A stretch of 64,000 nucleotides of DNA from SZUA-36 sp963759155 (lineage in GTDB: Bacteria; Pseudomonadota; Gammaproteobacteria; Xanthomonadales; SZUA-36). The stretch is taken from contig CAVWXX010000008.1 in the NCBI GenBank assembly GCA_963759155.1, positions 263,295-327,294 on the forward strand. The letters run 5' to 3'. How positions within the stretch are numbered: the stretch's first letter is position 1; every line of letters begins with the position of its first letter. The notes under the pieces were generated by a model, which was not told the DNA's origin, ran no database searches, and was given only the letters and a program-made list of their open reading frames with translations. This document shows positions 60,781 to 64,000 of the stretch, piece by piece. The position numbers were made by a program, and so were the translations under genes.

Positions 60781-60836
60781 GCGCGTTCGCTTGACATCAG
60801 ATCGATCCGGGAACGGAAAAATTTGATGGAATATTG

Positions 60837-60866
60837 TTGACGGATCAAACCAACAACATATATAAT
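60837..60866 (+). promoter_or_regulatory. rRNA operon promoter P2
   Basis: TTGACG (60837-60842) and TATAAT (60861-60866) are 18 bases apart, with a GC-rich GGGCGGCCCGC following. A tandem second promoter is usual for gammaproteobacterial rRNA operons. Confidence 0.75.
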
Positions 60867-60940
60867 GGGCGGCCCGCTTCAGCACAGGGGTAGAGTTTTT
60901 TTGTGCTGAACTGATGAGCGAAATGCAGTCAGTGTTATAA

Positions 60941-60952
60941 CGATCTTTAACA
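60941..60952 (+). promoter_or_regulatory. rRNA leader boxA antitermination site
   Basis: CGATCTTTAACA resembles the boxA consensus TGCTCTTTAACA, bound by NusB-NusE to protect untranslated rRNA transcripts from Rho. Confidence 0.8.
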
Positions 60953-60958
60953 ATGAAC

Positions 60959-60978
60959 AGGTAACTTGTGTGGGCGCT
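60959..60978 (+). other. 5' arm of the 16S precursor processing stem
   Basis: AGGTAACTTGTGTGGGCGCT is complementary to 62712-62732, beyond the 3' end of the 16S gene, with one bulged base. The pairing brackets the whole 16S rRNA and is the expected RNase III substrate. Confidence 0.85.
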
Positions 60979-61128
60979 TACGTCATGGGTACAAGCCATG
61001 ATAGAAAAAGCGGCCATGCACCAAAAATTTTATTCATAAAATTAATTTGGAGCAAGGTTCAGCTTTTTAGCTAAAACTATTAGATGGATAATTAAGGCTT
61101 CGGCTTTGGTTGGAAATCGAAAAACTTT

Positions 61129-62685
<1,557 letters not shown>

Positions 62686-62711
62686 AAAGAGCAGGCTTTG
62701 CCTGTGGTGTG

Positions 62712-62732
62712 AGCGCCCAACACAAGTTACCT
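62712..62732 (+). other. 3' arm of the 16S precursor processing stem
   Basis: The 21 bases beginning AGCGCCCAACACAAG pair with the leader at 60959-60978. RNase III cleavage in this stem releases the 16S precursor. Confidence 0.85.
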
Positions 62733-62801
62733 GGAAACCCGATAGCGGGTTTCATTAATAGCAGCCGACCAAGACCGGATCTCTCGTAAATCGAGTTTTA
62801 T

Positions 62802-62878
<77 letters not shown>

Positions 62879-62884
62879 CATCAT

Positions 62885-62960
62885 GGGGCCATAGCTCAGA
62901 TGGGAGAGCGCCTGATTTGCATTCAGGAGGTCGGCGGTTCGATCCCGCCTGGCTCCACCA
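62885..62960 (+). tRNA. tRNA-Ala (TGC anticodon)
   Basis: This is a 76-base cloverleaf six bases after tRNA-Ile. Acceptor GGGGCCA pairs with TGGCTCC with a G-T pair, the anticodon TGC is at 62918-62920 in CTGATTTGCATTCAG, the T loop is GTTCGATC, and CCA is encoded. Confidence 0.98.
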
Positions 62961-63048
62961 TTGTGGACCGTTTGGTTGCTATTAAAATAAATTATTGTTT
63001 GATGTTCGTCGATTGGTCTTAGCGAAATGCAAAGGCTGAACATCAAAC

Positions 63049-63061
63049 TTGATCTTTAAAA
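63049..63061 (+). promoter_or_regulatory. spacer boxA-like antitermination site
   Basis: TTGATCTTTAAAA in the 16S-23S spacer matches the boxA core CTTTAA, as is usual before the 23S gene. Bases 62961-63448 otherwise hold no gene. Confidence 0.65.
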
Positions 63062-63260
63062 ATTTGTGAGTTCTGTCAAGAGCGTCTTGGTTCCAGGACG
63101 GATTGATGAAGTTGTTGTGATGACTTCTTCTGAAAATCAATAATGGAATACAAGATTGTGTGTCAGCGAACAAGATAACAGGCGTCGTTCTGTTATCTGG
63201 AATAAATTGGTGTTAGTCCGATGGATTCGAAAGTTTTCATCATGGTTAACCACAAGTTGA

Positions 63261-63310
63261 CATAAGAAAGAGTGGATATGCTTATACAACATATCCATAA
63301 AAATCTTATG
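63261..63310 (+). other. nested hairpin in the 16S-23S spacer
   Basis: CATAAGA (63261-63267) pairs with TCTTATG (63304-63310), and inside it TGGATATG (63273-63280) pairs with CATATCCA (63290-63297). It could be part of precursor processing or transcription pausing before the 23S gene. Confidence 0.6.
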
Positions 63311-63319
63311 TTATCTCAA

Positions 63320-63425
63320 GCCAGGGTTTCGAGATCAAGGCGGGACGCGAATGAGCCGAAGGAGCATACGTCAGTATGTGACTGAGGGAGCACGAGTGTT
63401 CCAACGAAGATATCGGAAGTCTGGC
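63320..63425. repeat. MITE-like inverted repeat in the 16S-23S spacer
   Basis: The ends GCCAGGGTTTCGAGATC (63320-63336) and GATATCGGAAGTCTGGC (63409-63425) are imperfect inverted repeats. The interior holds hairpin CATAC/GTATG (63365-63378), then GGAGCACGAGTGTTCC (about 63387-63402) and CCAACGAAG. From memory, short extragenic elements with a CATAC-GTATG hairpin and a CAACG block occur widely in proteobacteria. It ends about 24 bases before the 23S start. Confidence 0.55.
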
Positions 63426-63448
63426 GCAGAGAGAACTTTGGGTTATAT

Positions 63449-64000
63449 GACCAAGTGACTAAGCGCACACGGTGGATGCCTTGGCGACAGAAGGCGATGA
63501 AGGACGTGGAAATCTGCGAAAAGCCTCGGGGAGCTGATAAACAAGCTTTGATCCGGGGATGTCCGAATGGGGAAACCCACCGCTTCGGCGGTATCGCTAC
63601 CTGAATATATAGGGTAGCGAGGCGAACCCGGGGAACTGAAATATCTAAGTACCCGGAGGAAAGGAAATCAATTGAGACTCCCCTAGTAGCGACGAGCGAA
63701 CGGGGACCAGCCGATTGGTGTGGAGATAGTGGAACAGGATGGAAAGCCTGGTCATAGTGGGTGATAACCCCGTACACGAAATTGCCACATCAACATATTA
63801 AGTAGGGCGGAGCACGTGAAACTCTGTTTGAAGATAGGGGGACCATCCTCTAAGGCTAAGTACTCTCTGTCGACCGATAGTGAACCAGTACCGTGAGGGA
63901 AAGGCGAAAAGAACCCCGGAGAGGGGAGTGAAATAGATCCTGAAACCGTGTGCGTACAAGCAGTCAGAGCATCCTTGCGATGTGATGGCGTACCTTTTGT
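63449..64000 (+). rRNA. rrl: 23S ribosomal RNA, 5' part (continues beyond window)
   Basis: The start GACCAAGTGACTAAGCGCAC followed by ACGGTGGATGCC corresponds to the 5' end of E. coli 23S rRNA (GGTTAAGCGACTAAGCG...). Conserved stretches such as GGCGATGAAGGACGTG and CCGAATGGGGAAACCC confirm it. About 550 bases are inside the window. Confidence 0.96.

Noticed and set aside
60791..60796. A third rRNA promoter based on TTGACA
   Set aside because: No -10-like hexamer is found 15 to 19 bases downstream.

Overview
This is a chromosomal window from a Gammaproteobacterium. The 16S rRNA is gammaproteobacterial. The pilT-pilU genes lie divergent to yggS-proC-yggT as in pseudomonads. The arginine cluster is of the Xanthomonas type, with acetylornithine carbamoyltransferase and a fused N-acetylglutamate kinase/synthase. 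No phage, plasmid or CRISPR locus is visible, and base composition looks even by eye. A marine or soil relative of the Xanthomonadales/Chromatiales is my best guess; the genus cannot be fixed from the sequence alone.

Layout. 1-4308: yggT (cut by the window edge), proC and yggS on the minus strand, then the type IV pilus retraction ATPases pilT and pilU on plus. 4550-6852: a two-component pair and a zinc-ribbon membrane protein. 6886-8686: two exported proteins of unknown role. 8849-11561: a thioredoxin-fold protein, a universal stress protein and an alanine/glycine:cation symporter. 11720-15956: tkt-gap-pgk, closed by a strong terminator. 16042-21318: a PlpD-like patatin with a beta-barrel, a divergent repeat-containing secreted protein and a DUF4136 lipoprotein. 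21508-29660: an outer-membrane barrel gene followed by a complete set of enzymes for adding 4-amino-4-deoxy-L-arabinose to lipid A (arnT, one arnE/F-like flippase gene, arnB, and arnA split into two separate genes around arnD and arnC). 29661-30376 is a gene-free stretch full of nested repeats. 30377-38776 (minus): a barrel protein and a Bat/MoxR operon with an inserted HAD phosphatase. 38922-40590: two lipoproteins and a small membrane protein. 40767-48701: pyruvate kinase, then the pyruvate dehydrogenase complex aceE-aceF-(aspartic protease)-lpd. 48755-53510: a large Asp-box propeller protein and two c-type cytochromes. 53683-60728: the arginine operon. From 60753: an rRNA operon (16S, tRNA-Ile, tRNA-Ala, start of 23S).

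The most interesting element is in the leader of the arginine operon (53646-53870). A 31-codon reading frame carries four Arg codons within five codons (Arg-Arg-Leu-Arg-Arg). It is followed by an intrinsic terminator whose 5' arm can pair instead with a copy of the 3' arm located inside the leader frame. This is the architecture of ribosome-mediated transcription attenuation, with arginine as the sensed amino acid, in front of argF'-argG-argE-argB/A-argC-argH. The six genes are joined by overlapping start and stop codons, so this single switch could set the whole pathway from glutamate to arginine apart from argD and carbamoyl phosphate supply. No terminator is visible between argH and the rRNA promoters.

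Second in interest is 29661-30376. Tandem copies, an inverted copy and a palindromic core shared between two adjacent but differently flanked inverted repeats suggest a small non-autonomous repetitive element. A different MITE-like inverted repeat lies in the 16S-23S spacer just before the 23S gene.
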